From Pseudomonas sp. PSE14 (lineage in GTDB: Bacteria > Pseudomonadota > Gammaproteobacteria > Pseudomonadales > Pseudomonadaceae), in NCBI RefSeq assembly GCF_029203285.1, contig NZ_CP115669.1:124001-188000 (forward strand): a DNA stretch of 64,000 nucleotides, given 5' to 3'. The translations under genes were made by a program, and so were the position numbers. The stretch's first letter is position 1. Each line of letters opens with the position of its first letter. Below the pieces are notes generated by a model. That model searched no databases. It had not been told where the DNA came from and saw nothing but the letters and a program-made list of their open reading frames with translations. Positions 8,151-16,509 of the stretch are shown in pieces.

Positions 8151-8200
8151 AGTTTTACCAATTCGAAACTGAGCGTGAGAAGAATAGGCTTTAACTCACG
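8151..8200. promoter_or_regulatory. bauR-bauA divergent control region with two dyads
   Basis: Two perfect dyads lie between the divergent starts. AGTTT-N10-AAACT at 8151-8170 abuts the bauR start codon and fits a LysR autoregulation site. CGTGAG-N15-CTCACG at 8174-8200 is closer to the middle and has the long spacing of a LysR activation site. Binding by BauR is inferred from position only. Confidence 0.45.
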
Positions 8201-8284
8201 TTTAGTCAGGCTCAATCTTGGGCTATCGCAGCAGGCACGACGCGGCCTGCGCGCCCAACAAGACTGTCGTCGAGGACAAGCTCC

Positions 8285-9631
8285 ATGAACCAGCACGTGA
8301 ACGTCACCCCGTCGGTGGCCAGCGAACTGAACCTGAAGGCCCACTGGATGCCCTTCAGCGCCAACCGCAACTTCCACAAGGATCCGCGCATCATCGTCGG
8401 CGCCGAAGGCAGCTACCTGGTCGACGACAAGGGCCGCAAGATCTACGACAGCCTCTCCGGCCTGTGGACCTGCGGCGCCGGCCACTCGCGCAAGGAAATC
8501 GCCGACGCGGTGTCCAAGCAGCTGACCACCCTCGACTACTCCCCGGGCTTCCAGTACGGCCACCCGCTGTCCTTCAAGCTGGCCGAGAAGATCGCCCAGA
8601 TGACCCCCGGCAACCTGAACCATGTGTTCTTCACCGGCTCGGGTTCCGAGTGCGCCGACACCTCCATCAAGATGGCCCGTGCCTACTGGCGCATCAAAGG
8701 CCAGTCGCAGAAGACCAAGCTGATCGGCCGCGCCCGTGGCTACCACGGCGTGAACGTCGCCGGCACCTCCCTGGGCGGCATCGGCGGCAACCGCAAGATG
8801 TTCGGCCAACTGATGGATGTCGACCACCTGCCGCACACCCTGCAGCCGGGCATGGCCTTCACTCCGGGCATGGCCGAGACCGGCGGCGTCGAACTGGCCA
8901 ACGAGCTGCTCAAGCTGATCGAACTGCATGACGCGTCCAACATCGCCGCCGTCATCGTCGAGCCGATGTCCGGCTCCGCCGGCGTACTGGTACCGCCGAA
9001 GGGCTACCTGCAGCGCCTGCGCGAAATCTGCGACCAGCACAACATCCTGCTGATCTTCGACGAAGTGATCACCGCCTTCGGCCGCATGGGCAAGGCCACC
9101 GGCGCCGAATACTTCGGCGTGACCCCGGACATCATGAACGTCGCCAAGCAGGTCACCAACGGCGCCATCCCCATGGGCGCGGTGATCGCCAGCAGCGAAA
9201 TCTACGACACCTTCATGGGCCAGAACCTGCCGGAATACGCGGTGGAATTCGGCCATGGCTACACCTACTCCGCGCACCCGGTCGCCTGCGCCGCCGGCAT
9301 CGCCGCGCTGGACCTGCTGGAGAAGGAAAACCTCATCCAACAGTCCCTGGAGCTGGCGCCGTACTTCGAGAAGGCCATCCACGGCCTGAAGGGCGCGAAG
9401 AACGTCATCGACATCCGCAACTGCGGCCTGGCCGGCGCGATCCAGATCGCCGGCCGCGACGGCGACGCCATCGTGCGTCCGTTCGAAGCCAGCATGAAGC
9501 TGTGGAAAGAAGGCTTCTACGTGCGCTTCGGCGGCGACACCCTGCAGTTCGGCCCGACCTTCAACGCCAAGCCTGAAGACCTGGACCGCCTGTTCAGCGC
9601 CGTCGGCGACGCCCTCAACGGGGTGGCTTAA
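8285..9631 (+). CDS. bauA: beta-alanine (omega-amino acid):pyruvate aminotransferase
   Basis: A 448-residue class III PLP aminotransferase. It transfers the amino group of beta-alanine to pyruvate, giving malonate semialdehyde and L-alanine. The PLP lysine is Lys288 in NVAKQVTNGAIP, the same number as in the characterised Pseudomonas enzyme. FDEVITAFGRMG holds the PLP-ring Asp259, and GSGSECADTSIKMAR forms the phosphate cup. It is first in the bauA-bauB-bauC operon; its TAA directly abuts the GTG of bauB. Confidence 0.95.
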   Translation: MNQHVNVTPSVASELNLKAHWMPFSANRNFHKDPRIIVGAEGSYLVDDKGRKIYDSLSGLWTCGAGHSRKEIADAVSKQLTTLDYSPGFQYGHPLSFKLAEKIAQMTPGNLNHVFFTGSGSECADTSIKMARAYWRIKGQSQKTKLIGRARGYHGVNVAGTSLGGIGGNRKMFGQLMDVDHLPHTLQPGMAFTPGMAETGGVELANELLKLIELHDASNIAAVIVEPMSGSAGVLVPPKGYLQRLREICDQHNILLIFDEVITAFGRMGKATGAEYFGVTPDIMNVAKQVTNGAIPMGAVIASSEIYDTFMGQNLPEYAVEFGHGYTYSAHPVACAAGIAALDLLEKENLIQQSLELAPYFEKAIHGLKGAKNVIDIRNCGLAGAIQIAGRDGDAIVRPFEASMKLWKEGFYVRFGGDTLQFGPTFNAKPEDLDRLFSAVGDALNGVA

Positions 9632-9940
9632 GTGAGCGAACGTCCGAAGGCCGTCCCCACGGTACAGATCGACAACGACAAGGTCCTGGTCACCGAGTGG
9701 CGTTTCGCCCCCGGTGCCGAGACCGGCTGGCACCGCCACGGCATGGAATATGTCGTGGTGCCGGTGACCAACGGCGAGCTGCTGCTGGAAACCCCCGAGG
9801 GCGAGCGGCGCGCGCCGCTGGTCCTGGGCCAGAGCTACACCCGCCAGATCGGTACCGAACACAACGTGATCAACCCCTGCGATCACGAAGTGGCCTTCAT
9901 CGAGATCGAGCTCAAGGACGGCCAGCCGCACGACCACTGA
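9632..9940 (+). CDS. bauB: cupin-domain protein of the bau operon
   Basis: A 102-residue single-domain cupin with the two cupin motifs: the G(X)5HXH-type block AETGWHRHGMEYVVVPVTNG, and IGTEHNVINPCDHEVAFIEIEL. The start is a GTG at 9632 immediately after the bauA stop, so it is probably translated by coupling. P. aeruginosa has the same small cupin gene between the aminotransferase and dehydrogenase genes. Its biochemical role in beta-alanine breakdown is not established; metal binding by the histidines is likely. Confidence 0.85.
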   Translation: MSERPKAVPTVQIDNDKVLVTEWRFAPGAETGWHRHGMEYVVVPVTNGELLLETPEGERRAPLVLGQSYTRQIGTEHNVINPCDHEVAFIEIELKDGQPHDH

Positions 9941-10029
9941 GCGCGCGGGCACGCAAGCAGGCATGCCGGGACAAGTCACCCTAGAGTGGCTGCCGGCGTG
10001 CCTTGCAGCCCACGCTTCACACCGAACAA

Positions 10030-10068
10030 TCCCCTCTCCCTTCAGGGAGAGGGCTAGGGAGAGGGGCT
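10030..10068. repeat. CCCTCTCCC hairpin between bauB and bauC
   Basis: CCCCTCTCCCTTCAGGGAGA followed by GGGCTAGGGAGAGGGG is a single copy of the CCCTCTCCC family with a hairpin around TTCA. It lies within the bau operon, between bauB (stop 9940) and bauC (start 10114), and could reduce read-through into bauC. Confidence 0.75.
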
Positions 10069-10113
10069 CTTGAAAGAACCCCGCCCCACACTTTCAGCGA
10101 GAAGAGACAACCC

Positions 10114-11610
10114 ATGAGCACCGTCAAGCACCTGATCGGCGGCGAACTGATCGCCGACACCGGCCGCAGCGCCGACGTCTTCAACCCGTCCACCGGCGAA
10201 GCCGTACGCAAGGTCCCCCTGGCCAGCCGCGCCACCGTGCAGAAGGCCATCGACGCCGCCAAGGCCGCCTTCCCGGCCTGGCGCAACACCCCGCCGGCCA
10301 AGCGTGCCCAGGTCCTGTTCCGCTTCAAGCAACTGCTCGAAGCCAACGAGCAGCGCATCGTCCAGCTGATCAGCGAAGAACACGGCAAGACCCTCGAAGA
10401 CGCCGCCGGTGAACTCAAGCGCGGTATCGAGAACGTCGAATACGCCTGCGCCGCCCCGGAAATCCTCAAGGGCGAATACACCCGCAACGTCGGCCCGAAC
10501 ATCGACGCCTGGAGCGACTTCCAGCCCATCGGCGTGGTCGCCGGCATCACCCCGTTCAACTTCCCGGCCATGGTTCCGCTGTGGATGTACCCGCTGGCCA
10601 TCGCCTGCGGCAACACCTTCGTGCTGAAGCCGTCCGAGCGTGACCCGAGCTCCACCCTGCTGATCGCCGAGCTGTTCGAAGAAGCCGGCCTGCCCAAGGG
10701 CGTGCTGAACGTCGTGCACGGCGACAAGGAAGCCGTGGACGCGCTGATCGAGGCTCCGGAAGTCAAAGCCCTGAGCTTCGTCGGCTCGACCCCGATCGCC
10801 GAGTACATCTATTCCGAAGGCACCAAGCGCGGCAAGCGCGTGCAGGCCCTGGGCGGCGCCAAGAACCACGCCGTACTGATGCCCGACTGTGACCTGGACA
10901 ACGCCGTCAGCGCACTGATGGGCGCGGCCTACGGCTCCTGCGGCGAGCGCTGCATGGCCATCTCCGTGGCCGTCTGCGTGGGCGACCAGATCGCCGACGC
11001 GCTGGTCGACAAGATCGTCCCGCAGATCAAGGGCCTGAAGATCGGCGCCGGCACCTCCTGCGGCCTCGACATGGGCCCGCTGGTCACTGGCGCGGCGCAG
11101 GCCAAGGTCACCGGCTACATCGACAGCGGCGTCGAGCAGGGCGCCAAGCTGCTGGTGGACGGCCGTGGCTACAAGGTTGCCGGTCACGAGAACGGCTTCT
11201 TCGTCGGCGGCACCCTGTTCGACCAGGTGACCCCCGAGATGACCATCTACAAGGAAGAAATCTTCGGCCCGGTCCTGTGCATCGTCCGCGTGAACAGCCT
11301 CGAAGACGCCATGAAGCTGATCAACGACCACGAATACGGCAACGGTACCTGCCTGTTCACCCGTGACGGTGAAGCGGCCCGCCTGTTCTGCGACGAGATC
11401 GAAGTCGGTATGGTCGGCATCAACGTTCCGCTGCCGGTACCGGTGGCCTACCACAGCTTCGGCGGCTGGAAGCGTTCGCTGTTCGGCGACCTCCACGCCT
11501 ACGGCCCGGACGGCGTGCGCTTCTACACCAAGCGCAAGGCCATCACCCAGCGCTGGCCGCAGCGCAAGTCGCACGAAGCTGCGCAGTTCGCCTTCCCCAG
11601 CAATGGTTGA
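10114..11610 (+). CDS. bauC: CoA-acylating (methyl)malonate-semialdehyde dehydrogenase
   Basis: A 498-residue aldehyde dehydrogenase of the MMSDH family, converting malonate semialdehyde to acetyl-CoA with NAD and CoA and release of CO2, the second step after BauA. Catalytic Cys280 lies in [17 protein letters not shown] and LKPSERDPS are the NAD-site motifs, and [11 protein letters not shown] is near the C-terminus. The start at 10114 matches the family N-terminus; the longer upstream reading would translate the repeat. A strong terminator follows. The permease gene bauD of the P. aeruginosa cluster is not found here. Confidence 0.92.
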   Translation: MSTVKHLIGGELIADTGRSADVFNPSTGEAVRKVPLASRATVQKAIDAAKAAFPAWRNTPPAKRAQVLFRFKQLLEANEQRIVQLISEEHGKTLEDAAGELKRGIENVEYACAAPEILKGEYTRNVGPNIDAWSDFQPIGVVAGITPFNFPAMVPLWMYPLAIACGNTFVLKPSERDPSSTLLIAELFEEAGLPKGVLNVVHGDKEAVDALIEAPEVKALSFVGSTPIAEYIYSEGTKRGKRVQALGGAKNHAVLMPDCDLDNAVSALMGAAYGSCGERCMAISVAVCVGDQIADALVDKIVPQIKGLKIGAGTSCGLDMGPLVTGAAQAKVTGYIDSGVEQGAKLLVDGRGYKVAGHENGFFVGGTLFDQVTPEMTIYKEEIFGPVLCIVRVNSLEDAMKLINDHEYGNGTCLFTRDGEAARLFCDEIEVGMVGINVPLPVPVAYHSFGGWKRSLFGDLHAYGPDGVRFYTKRKAITQRWPQRKSHEAAQFAFPSNG

Positions 11611-11631
11611 TGGTGGATAGGTAAGCGAGAA

Positions 11632-11658
11632 GGGCCGGTCGGAAGACCGGCCCTTTTT
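11632..11658. terminator. rho-independent terminator after bauC
   Basis: Perfect 9-base stem GGGCCGGTC (11632-11640), GGAA loop, GACCGGCCC (11645-11653), then five T. It ends bauABC and may also serve the antirepressor-like gene converging from the right. Confidence 0.92.
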
Positions 11659-11666
11659 CATTTGGG

Positions 11667-12118
11667 CTAGTCGGACCAGATGAGTCTCGGCACGTCCTCC
11701 CAGCGCATCCAGATTCCGCCCTGCCAGTTCAGCAGCAGCCATCGCTTCGTATTCCACGCGAGCATCACGCGTCGGGGTGCTTCGGTTTCCGGTGCGCGTT
11801 CGTCGCGCAGGGTTGGGATGACGTCCTGGGTCAGCCAGCGGTCGAGGGCTTCGAGTTCGGGTGGCCGAAGCGGAGCAGGGCCTTGTATACGGCGGCTTCG
11901 CTGAGCATCACGGTTTGCTCTTCCGTGCCGGTGCTGTACGCGAGTTGGACGGTGCGGACTTCGTGATCGTAGAAGCGGTGGCGGATGCTGTGAGGGAAGC
12001 GGTAGGCGAGCAGGCGGGCGATGTCCGAGGCGACGAACCAGGCCTGGTTGTCGATCATGACGCCGCGCAGGAAGCGTTTGTGGCGGGTGAAGAAGGTTGG
12101 GGTGTATGCGTCGTGCAT
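11667..12118 (-). pseudogene. frameshifted BRO-N domain (phage antirepressor-like) protein
   Basis: The reading frame from ATG 12118 encodes MHDAYTPTFFTRHKRFLRGV, then a BRO-N core (VASDIARLLAYRFPHSIRHR, LLSEAAVYKALLRFGHP). It then runs out of frame to a stop near 11831. The neighbouring frame supplies the missing end, ELEALDRWLTQDVIPTLRDE and a Trp-rich tail to a TAG at 11667. Joining them needs one extra base near 11858-11861, at a GGG run on the plus strand. A good AGGAG lies 8 bases before the ATG. BRO-N proteins occur as phage antirepressors and as solitary genes in pseudomonads. Either a true pseudogene or a sequencing error in a G run. Confidence 0.8.
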
Positions 12119-12254
12119 GGATGGAGCTCCTATCAATTGAATGAGCTGCCACCTGCGTCGCCAAACGAAGGGAGGCAGACCGCGCGGGGTTGGCGAACCG
12201 GTTGATAGGACCCGGCAGACACGAGGGTCTCCCCGCGCGATCTGCCATTAGCGT

Positions 12255-12309
12255 TGCAGAAAATTCTGCAGTTGTGCGAATGCCTGCAAAAACTTACGCC
12301 GTTTTCGCA
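12255..12309. promoter_or_regulatory. dyad pair upstream of the antirepressor-like gene
   Basis: TGCAGAA-AA-TTCTGCA (12255-12270) is a perfect 7-base dyad. Immediately after it, TGCGAA (12275-12280) and TTCGCA (12304-12309) form a second, wider dyad. They lie about 140-190 bases upstream of the antirepressor-like start and look like repressor operators (inference). The rest of 12119-12433 shows no gene. Confidence 0.4.
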
Positions 12310-12433
12310 CGCACCCTGTGGCGCAATCGCGCCTATCAACAACCAGGTCGCCAAACCCGGGTCACGGAATGTAACGGCGGGAGGATAGAAATGGAGCGGA
12401 TTTCCCAGCAAGCCGGCCGATTCCGGGAGGACT

Positions 12434-13299
12434 GTAGGAGCGGACGTTGTCCGCGATGCTTTTCGTCTCTGGTTTGGGTGTTTCTGCGCCGCTTCTGTGT
12501 GCGCGGGGACTTTTTGTTTCGCCCCCTCGGGCGACCCACTTTGGCAAACGACCCAAAGTGGGCAAAGGTCTTGCCCCATCATCCGGCCCCGGCTTCGCCG
12601 GGGTCCCCTCGCTCCATCGAAGTTTCAGGGGCCCGCCGCGAAGGGCCATCCCTGGCCCATCGCGGCTCTCGCGGCATCCATGCCGCTCAACCCCTGAAAC
12701 TCCGATTCCACTCGGCCTCCTGAAGGGGCGCTCCGGTGCGTGCGGAGATTTCCCTGGAAGTCTTTAAAGCCAGAGCCAGAGCTATGCGGTGCGTATGCCC
12801 TCGTAGGAGCGGACCTTGTCCGCGAAGGCTCATCCCTGCACCCACGTTGCGGGATGAATACCCGTAGGGCGAATAACGCGCAGCGTTATCCGCCGTGATG
12901 GGTTTCGCTTCGCTCTACGCCATCCTACGAAGATCAGTCCTGCATGAAGCAGCCAGAGTCATAGGCGCGCGCAGAGTCCCGTCAGGAGGCCGAGTGGAGG
13001 TATTGCGCAGAGGGGCGAGCGGCATGGATGCCGCGAGAGGCGTAGAGGGCCAGGGATGGCCCTTCTACGCCGACCCTCGGAGCGATACCGGAAGGAGGGG
13101 AGTCCGGCGAAGCCGGACCCGGATGTCGGGACGGGCCTTTTTGGTTCCTTTTGGGGCCCCAAAAGGGACTCGCCCGAGGGGGCGAAACAAAATCTCTCAG
13201 CACACGCCGAAGCGGCGCAGAAACACCGACCAGGACGGCGGATAACGCTTTAGGCGTTATGCGCCCTACAAGTGCATCGCGGACGGAGTCCGCTCCTAC
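12434..13299. repeat. composite palindromic repeat, copy 1 (about 0.87 kb)
   Basis: No real gene lies in the 1.2-kb gap 12119-13340. The element begins GTAGGAGCGGACGTTGTCCG and ends with the inverse (GCGGACGGAGTCCGCTCCTAC). Inward, left-arm modules recur inverted on the right: TTTCGCCCCCTCGGGCGA against TCGCCCGAGGGGGCGAAA, CTCTCGCGGCATCCATGCCG against CGGCATGGATGCCGCGAGAG, and CACTCGGCCTCCTGA against TCAGGAGGCCGAGTG. Local hairpins include CCCACTTTGG/CCAAAGTGGG (12535-12562) and the 20-base palindrome CCTTTTGGGGCCCCAAAAGG (13147-13166). The centre carries GTAGGAGCGGACC and GTAGGGCGAATAACG modules. A second copy is at 34386-35365. Confidence 0.9.
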
Positions 13300-13340
13300 G
13301 GGAGTTCATCGCGCCGCGTAGAAGCGAGCCCCATCGGCGA

Positions 13341-13766
13341 TCAGCCGAAATGCTTCTTCAGGTAAATCCGCTGATGCCCCGGCGGGCAATCTTCCAGCAC
13401 GCCCATGCGCTCGAAGCCCTGCTTCTCATAGAAGCCCGGCGCCTGGAAGCTGTAGGTGTAGAGGAACACCCCTACGCAGCCACGGCGGCGGGCTTCCGCT
13501 TCGGCGTGGGCGATGAGCTGGGCGCCGAGGCCGTTGCCGCGCTGGTCGCCCGGCAGCCAGAGGTAGTCGATGTAGAGCCAGCCCATGCCCGATTGGCCGA
13601 ACATGCCGCCGACCACGTCGCCCTGCTCGTCGCGGGCGTAGAGCTCGAAGTCGTCGTAGGTGTTGCTGCGGCCCATCTGCTCGAAGTTGTAGGCGAGCAG
13701 GCCCTGGACGACTACCTCGCGCGCGCGAGGGTCGACGCCGAGGGTGAAGTTGAAGGTGGTTTGCAT
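13341..13766 (-). CDS. GNAT-family N-acetyltransferase
   Basis: A 141-residue acetyl-CoA-dependent acetyltransferase. The pyrophosphate-binding motif A is LPGDQRGNGLGAQLIAHAE, followed by a late motif FLYTYSFQAPGFYEKQGFE typical of the family, with the conserved Tyr in PGFYEKQGF. A GGAGGG 4 bases before the ATG at 13766 fixes the start. The acceptor substrate is unknown. It lies between the composite repeat and the DUF2845 gene. Confidence 0.85.
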   Translation of the reverse strand: MQTTFNFTLGVDPRAREVVVQGLLAYNFEQMGRSNTYDDFELYARDEQGDVVGGMFGQSGMGWLYIDYLWLPGDQRGNGLGAQLIAHAEAEARRRGCVGVFLYTYSFQAPGFYEKQGFERMGVLEDCPPGHQRIYLKKHFG

Positions 13767-13916
13767 GGTGCCCTCCGGATTGGCGAAGGCGACCAGTCTA
13801 GGGAGATGCCGCCCCGATGGGTAGATGCCTTTGGTAGCGGAGGGTGCGGCGCACAAAGACTAGGCCCCGGGAGAGGCGGCACCTGCGCCATTCGTGTCGG
13901 GGCAGCCGCCACCCGG

Positions 13917-13939
13917 GCCCTCTCTTGGAGGGAGAGGGC
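13917..13939. repeat. degenerate CCCTCTCCC-family hairpin
   Basis: GCCCTCTC-TTGGAGG-GAGAGGGC is a perfect 8-base stem in the gap 13767-14003, followed by the CGTGCCGGCTGAGGGAG filler seen in other copies. The other half of the pair is eroded. It could terminate transcription after the DUF2845 gene. Confidence 0.6.
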
Positions 13940-14003
13940 GCGTTCCGTGCCGGCTGAGGGAGCTACCCAGCACATACCGCCCTCGTTCGGGGGAGGAGGC
14001 CTC

Positions 14004-14318
14004 TCAAATTTCCTCCTTGCGTGAAGTCCGTATCAGCTCGAGCGTGGTGTCACGGAAGCGCAGGTAGCGATAGGCACCGTTGGCGGGGCCGTACATCCAG
14101 GTTTCCAGTTGCGGGCTGCCGGGGATGATCTCGCCGTCCTGCCCGCGTCGGGGCGGAGTCGGCGGGACGATGGCGCGCTTGTCCGGCTGCCCGCACTTGG
14201 CGAGCACCTCGTCCATCGGGTCGCCTTCGTTGATCAGGCTGGTACCGCAACGCAGGGTACCGGCGTGGGCAATGCTGGTGGCGAGTAGCATGAGCATTGA
14301 AATCAAGAGGGGGCGCAT
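14004..14318 (-). CDS. DUF2845 family exported protein
   Basis: A 104-residue protein with a signal peptide (MRPLLISMLMLLATSIAHA, cleavage after AHA), so the mature protein begins GTLRCGTSLINEGD. The DUF2845 core is seen in RCGTSLI, VLAKCGQPDKR and the Trp/Tyr block LETWMYGPANGAYRYLRF, with two cysteines in the mature part that could pair. It is a small periplasmic protein of unknown role. AGGGAAG before the ATG at 14318 supports the start; Met at 14339 is a weaker choice. Confidence 0.8.
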   Translation of the reverse strand: MRPLLISMLMLLATSIAHAGTLRCGTSLINEGDPMDEVLAKCGQPDKRAIVPPTPPRRGQDGEIIPGSPQLETWMYGPANGAYRYLRFRDTTLELIRTSRKEEI

Positions 14319-14412
14319 GTGGGCTTCCCTGGCCGTCATCTGGAGGTACTCTAGCCGCTCACTACGCACCGGGTGTTGAGCTGTGGCAGATGCCCGGATT
14401 CGTCGCGCCGCC

Positions 14413-15219
14413 TCAGTGCGCGGTGCTGACGTTGCGCACGTAGAAGTCTTTGCTTCCACCGTTGGCACCGCCCCTGGCCTGAAGCTCGAAGCGCTTCGGG
14501 TGTCCCTTGATCAGGTCGCTGAGCTTCTTGAAGCCGTACAGGCGTGAGTCGAATGCAGGGCGCAGTTTGCTGATGTTCTGACCAAGCGCGCCCAAATGTA
14601 CCCAGTCGTCATCGTCGTCGGCGATGTCATCAAGCACCTTGGCGATGAATTCGAGCGGAACCTTCTGAGGTTTCGGTTTGGCGGCTGGCTTGGGCGCATC
14701 TTCGACATTAGGGGCGGCCGATCTATCGCTGGCCGCGGGCGGCTCGGCCAGCGTCTCCGGCGTGGCGCGCAGGATCTCCGTATAGACGAACTTGTCGCAG
14801 GCAGAGACGAAGGGCTTTGGTGTCTTTTCCTCGCCGAAGCCGTAGACGGTCAGCCCTTCCTCGCGCAGCCGCGCGGCCAGGCGGGTGAAGTCGCTGTCGC
14901 TGGAGACCAGGCAGAAGCCATCGAAACGACGGGTGTACAGCAGGTCCATGGCGTCGATGATCAGCGCGCTGTCGGTGGCGTTCTTGCCACTGGTATAGGC
15001 GAACTGCTGCATCGGCTGGATGGAGTGGTCCAGCAGCACCTGCTTCCACTTGCCCAGTTGTGGCTTGGTCCAGTCACCGTAGATGCGCTTTACGCTGGCG
15101 ACGCCGTACTTGGCGATCTCTTCGAACAGCCCTTCGACGATGGCGGCGGGGGCGTTGTCGGCGTCAATCAGGACGGCGAGGTGCTTCTGCTGGCAGGGAA
15201 CGGGGGTCTTGATAGCCAT
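14413..15219 (-). CDS. NYN-domain (LabA/PIN-like) protein with C-terminal OST-HTH/LOTUS domain
   Basis: A 268-residue protein. The NYN domain spans about residues 12-150, with acidic residues expected for a metal-dependent nuclease in AVLIDADNAPA, TDSALIIDAMDLLY and LVSSDSDFTRLAARLREEGL. After an Ala/Pro-rich linker (about 152-180), an OST-HTH/LOTUS domain follows (KVPLEFIAKVLDDIADDDDD, then LGQNISKLRPAFDSRLYGFK), an RNA-binding fold often fused to NYN. RNA processing or turnover is the likely role. It is 89 bases downstream of siaD on the same strand and might be read from that operon. Confidence 0.88.
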   Translation of the reverse strand: MAIKTPVPCQQKHLAVLIDADNAPAAIVEGLFEEIAKYGVASVKRIYGDWTKPQLGKWKQVLLDHSIQPMQQFAYTSGKNATDSALIIDAMDLLYTRRFDGFCLVSSDSDFTRLAARLREEGLTVYGFGEEKTPKPFVSACDKFVYTEILRATPETLAEPPAASDRSAAPNVEDAPKPAAKPKPQKVPLEFIAKVLDDIADDDDDWVHLGALGQNISKLRPAFDSRLYGFKKLSDLIKGHPKRFELQARGGANGGSKDFYVRNVSTAH

Positions 15220-15308
15220 GTTGCATCCTTTCCTGGCGGTCCATGGACCTTAATCGGAGCTGGCAACAGATGCCAGAAGAGTGAAGCACACCGGTGCGTT
15301 GCTTCAGC

Positions 15309-16097
15309 TCACCCCTGCGCGAACTCGCACTTGTCCCGTCCGCTGCGCTTGGCGTCGAGCAGCGCCGCGTCGGCGCGGCTGACGGTCTGCGAGTAGCTTT
15401 CACCGGGCTGGTGTTCGGCCACGCCGAAGCTGGCAGTGACGGAGAGGGCTTCGGTGCCGACGCGTACGACGAGGCAGCGGATGTCGCTGCGCACGCGCTC
15501 GATGATGGCGGCGGCGTCGGTCAGGCGGGTTTCCGGGAGGAGGATGAGGAATTCCTCGCCGCCCCAGCGCCCGCAAAGGTCGTACTGGCGCAGCGCGGCC
15601 TGCATGGCGCGGCCGATTTCCACCAGCACGCGGTCGCCGATATCGTGGCCCCAGGTGTCGTTGACCTGCTTGAAACGGTCCACGTCGAGCATGGCCAGGA
15701 CGTAGGTTTCTCGGTTGCGCTGGGCGCGCTCGCTTTCTTCGCGCAGGCGCTCCATCAGCAGGCGGCGGTTGGCGATGCCGGTGAGCGGGTCGTGGGTGGA
15801 GGCTTCGCGCAGGGCGATGTTCAGGTCGCGCATCATGTTCTGGTAGCGGTCGGAGATGCGCGCGACCTTTTCCAGCTGGCGCAGCTGCTTGTGGTAGCGC
15901 TCGGACAAGGTGCTGTTCTGCGCCCGGGCCATGGACTGGAAGCCGTCGGAAATCTTCGCGATGCGCTCCAGGCGCGCGAGCTGGTCGAGCGATTGCTGGT
16001 GTTTCAGGTACAGGGCCTCGCGCAGGGGGTGCCCTTCGTACTGAGGATCGGCCAGCAATTCGTCGATCAGCAGGTCCAGCTCGCGCTCGCTTGTCAT
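15309..16097 (-). CDS. siaD: diguanylate cyclase SiaD
   Basis: A 262-residue cytosolic GGDEF protein making c-di-GMP. The active-site motif is GGEEF at 179-183. An RxxD inhibitory I-site (Arg170-Asp173) sits exactly five residues before it, so product feedback is expected. Residues 1-100 form a helical, coiled-coil-like region; in P. aeruginosa this part binds SiaC, which activates the cyclase. It starts 5 bases after siaC, last of the siaABCD run. Output is biofilm and aggregate formation. Confidence 0.93.
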   Translation of the reverse strand: MTSERELDLLIDELLADPQYEGHPLREALYLKHQQSLDQLARLERIAKISDGFQSMARAQNSTLSERYHKQLRQLEKVARISDRYQNMMRDLNIALREASTHDPLTGIANRRLLMERLREESERAQRNRETYVLAMLDVDRFKQVNDTWGHDIGDRVLVEIGRAMQAALRQYDLCGRWGGEEFLILLPETRLTDAAAIIERVRSDIRCLVVRVGTEALSVTASFGVAEHQPGESYSQTVSRADAALLDAKRSGRDKCEFAQG

Positions 16098-16102
16098 GGC
16101 TC

Positions 16103-16483
16103 TTACTCGTCGTAGGCTTGGATGACGAACGGGAAGGTACAGTCCTCGCGGAATTCCTCGGCCAGCTCGGCGACGCGCTCGTTGCGGCGGTCGTAGTGCC
16201 AGGTGACGGTGGCTACGCGGCCGTCGCGGTGGGCTTCTTCGAGCAGGTCGAAGATGTCCATCATGGCCTTGATGGAGCTGGTGTTGAGGTACAGCAGGCG
16301 CAGGTCGAGGGCGAGCGGGCGCTGGGCCTGGGCGAGGAAGCGCTCGACCCATTCGATCACCTGGCCGAACAGTTCATAGGAGTTTTCCGGGTAGGAGTCG
16401 CCCTGCATCGTGAGGGTGCCGGCCTGCCAGTCGCCGTGGATCGAGGGGGTGGACTGGGTTCCTGAAATGTTGAGCTCGGTCAT
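16103..16483 (-). CDS. siaC: SiaC, phospho-switch activator of SiaD (DUF1987)
   Basis: A 126-residue DUF1987 protein. Thr68 in LLYLNTSSIKAMMD is at the same residue number as the Thr phosphorylated by SiaB in P. aeruginosa SiaC. Unphosphorylated SiaC binds and activates SiaD, and SiaA dephosphorylates it. The STAS-like character (a Thr/Ser before a helix in a small protein) fits a partner-switching module. It lies between siaB and siaD with short gaps. Confidence 0.93.
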   Translation of the reverse strand: MTELNISGTQSTPSIHGDWQAGTLTMQGDSYPENSYELFGQVIEWVERFLAQAQRPLALDLRLLYLNTSSIKAMMDIFDLLEEAHRDGRVATVTWHYDRRNERVAELAEEFREDCTFPFVIQAYDE

Positions 16484-16509
16484 GGCTGGGTGTTCCTGAA
16501 TTCGCAGGT

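Noticed and set aside
8218-8284. RpoN promoter for bauA (GGCACGACGCGGCC)
   Set aside because: The GC at -12 is missing at the required spacing.
12133-13253. Open frames of 60-150 codons on both strands inside the composite repeat, rich in Arg and Gly
   Set aside because: They recur in the second copy with frame changes, lack ribosome sites and follow the inverted modules. They are by-products of repeat DNA.
11667-13299. Prophage or genomic island around the antirepressor-like gene
   Set aside because: No integrase, structural or lysis genes and no attachment-site duplication seen; the gene stands alone.
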